From positions 1 to 54,987 of the forward strand of contig NZ_JADHDU010000011.1 of assembly GCF_016820495.1 (NCBI RefSeq): DNA of 54,987 nucleotides. Direction: 5' to 3'. This DNA comes from Planococcus beigongshangi (GTDB lineage: Bacteria > Bacillota > Bacilli > Bacillales_A > Planococcaceae). Positions 54,940 to 54,987 of the stretch are shown here, piece after piece. The notes beneath the pieces are model-generated. The model did not search any database, had not been told where the DNA came from, and worked only from the letters and a program-made list of their open reading frames with translations. How positions within the stretch are numbered: the first letter of the stretch is position 1; the number at the start of each line of letters is the position of its first letter. Position numbers and translations under genes: made by a program.

Positions 54940-54987
54940 GCCGAGCAACAAAGCGACAAACTTGAACCTTGAAAACTGAACAGCAAA
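54940..54987 (+). other. rRNA operon leader, truncated by window end
   Basis: A short CGCC...AAGCGAC-type stretch is followed by CTTGAACCTTGAAAACTGAA and CAGCAAA, the conserved 5' leader that precedes 16S rRNA in Bacillales. The 16S gene itself lies beyond the window. Confidence 0.8.

Overview
The window reads almost end to end, on the + strand, as the clp/str/S10/spc/alpha ribosomal-protein supercluster of a low-to-mid GC Bacillales bacterium. Bacillus-like gene order, zinc-ribbon forms of L33, S14 and L36, TTG starts for rpoB and rpoC, retention of sigH and a kbaA-like gene, and a YuiF-type transporter between tuf and rpsJ suggest the Planococcaceae (Planococcus/Planomicrobium/Sporosarcina side). 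That placement is inference from gene content and protein similarity.

Layout. (1) 1-5073: a small unknown gene, then the CtsR-controlled ctsR-mcsA-mcsB-clpC stress operon. (2) 5092-14438: radA, a PIN/TRAM membrane protein, ispD-ispF, gltX, a cysteine T-box driving cysE-cysS, then mrnC-rlmB-yacP. (3) 14443-18865: sigH, rpmG, secE, nusG, rplK-rplA with two L1-binding mimics, and rplJ-rplL behind an L10 leader. (4) 18916-31885: a 16S methyltransferase, rpoB-rpoC behind a leader terminator, then rpsL-rpsG-fusA-tuf behind an unusually long leader. (5) 32011-33404: a NhaC-superfamily transporter with its own promoter. (6) 33436-47986: the S10, spc and alpha gene block from rpsJ to rplQ, broken only by a 418-base gap between adk and infA. 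(7) 48232-52580: ECF transporter energising module, truA, rplM-rpsI. (8) 52664-54987: salA/mrp ATPase, a KbaA-like membrane protein, and the promoter and leader of an rRNA operon cut by the window end.

The genes work together: transcription machinery (RNA polymerase beta, beta', alpha, NusG, SigH), translation (about 30 ribosomal proteins, EF-G, EF-Tu, IF-1, GluRS, CysRS), rRNA/tRNA maturation (MrnC, RlmB, RsmC-like, TruA), secretion (SecE, SecY) and protein quality control (ClpC, McsA/B). Most genes are closely spaced or overlap, have strong Shine-Dalgarno sites and are probably polycistronic; control is concentrated in a few RNA leaders.

Compared with the Bacillus subtilis order as I recall it, disA, the L7Ae-like rplGB/ybxF, map, and the germination genes cwlD and gerD are missing from their usual slots. 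I found no mobile element, CRISPR array, tRNA gene or defence system. The least explained sequences are non-coding: the adk-infA gap with a foldable RNA, the rplQ-ecfA1 gap with two overlapping inverted repeats, and the long rpsL leader.
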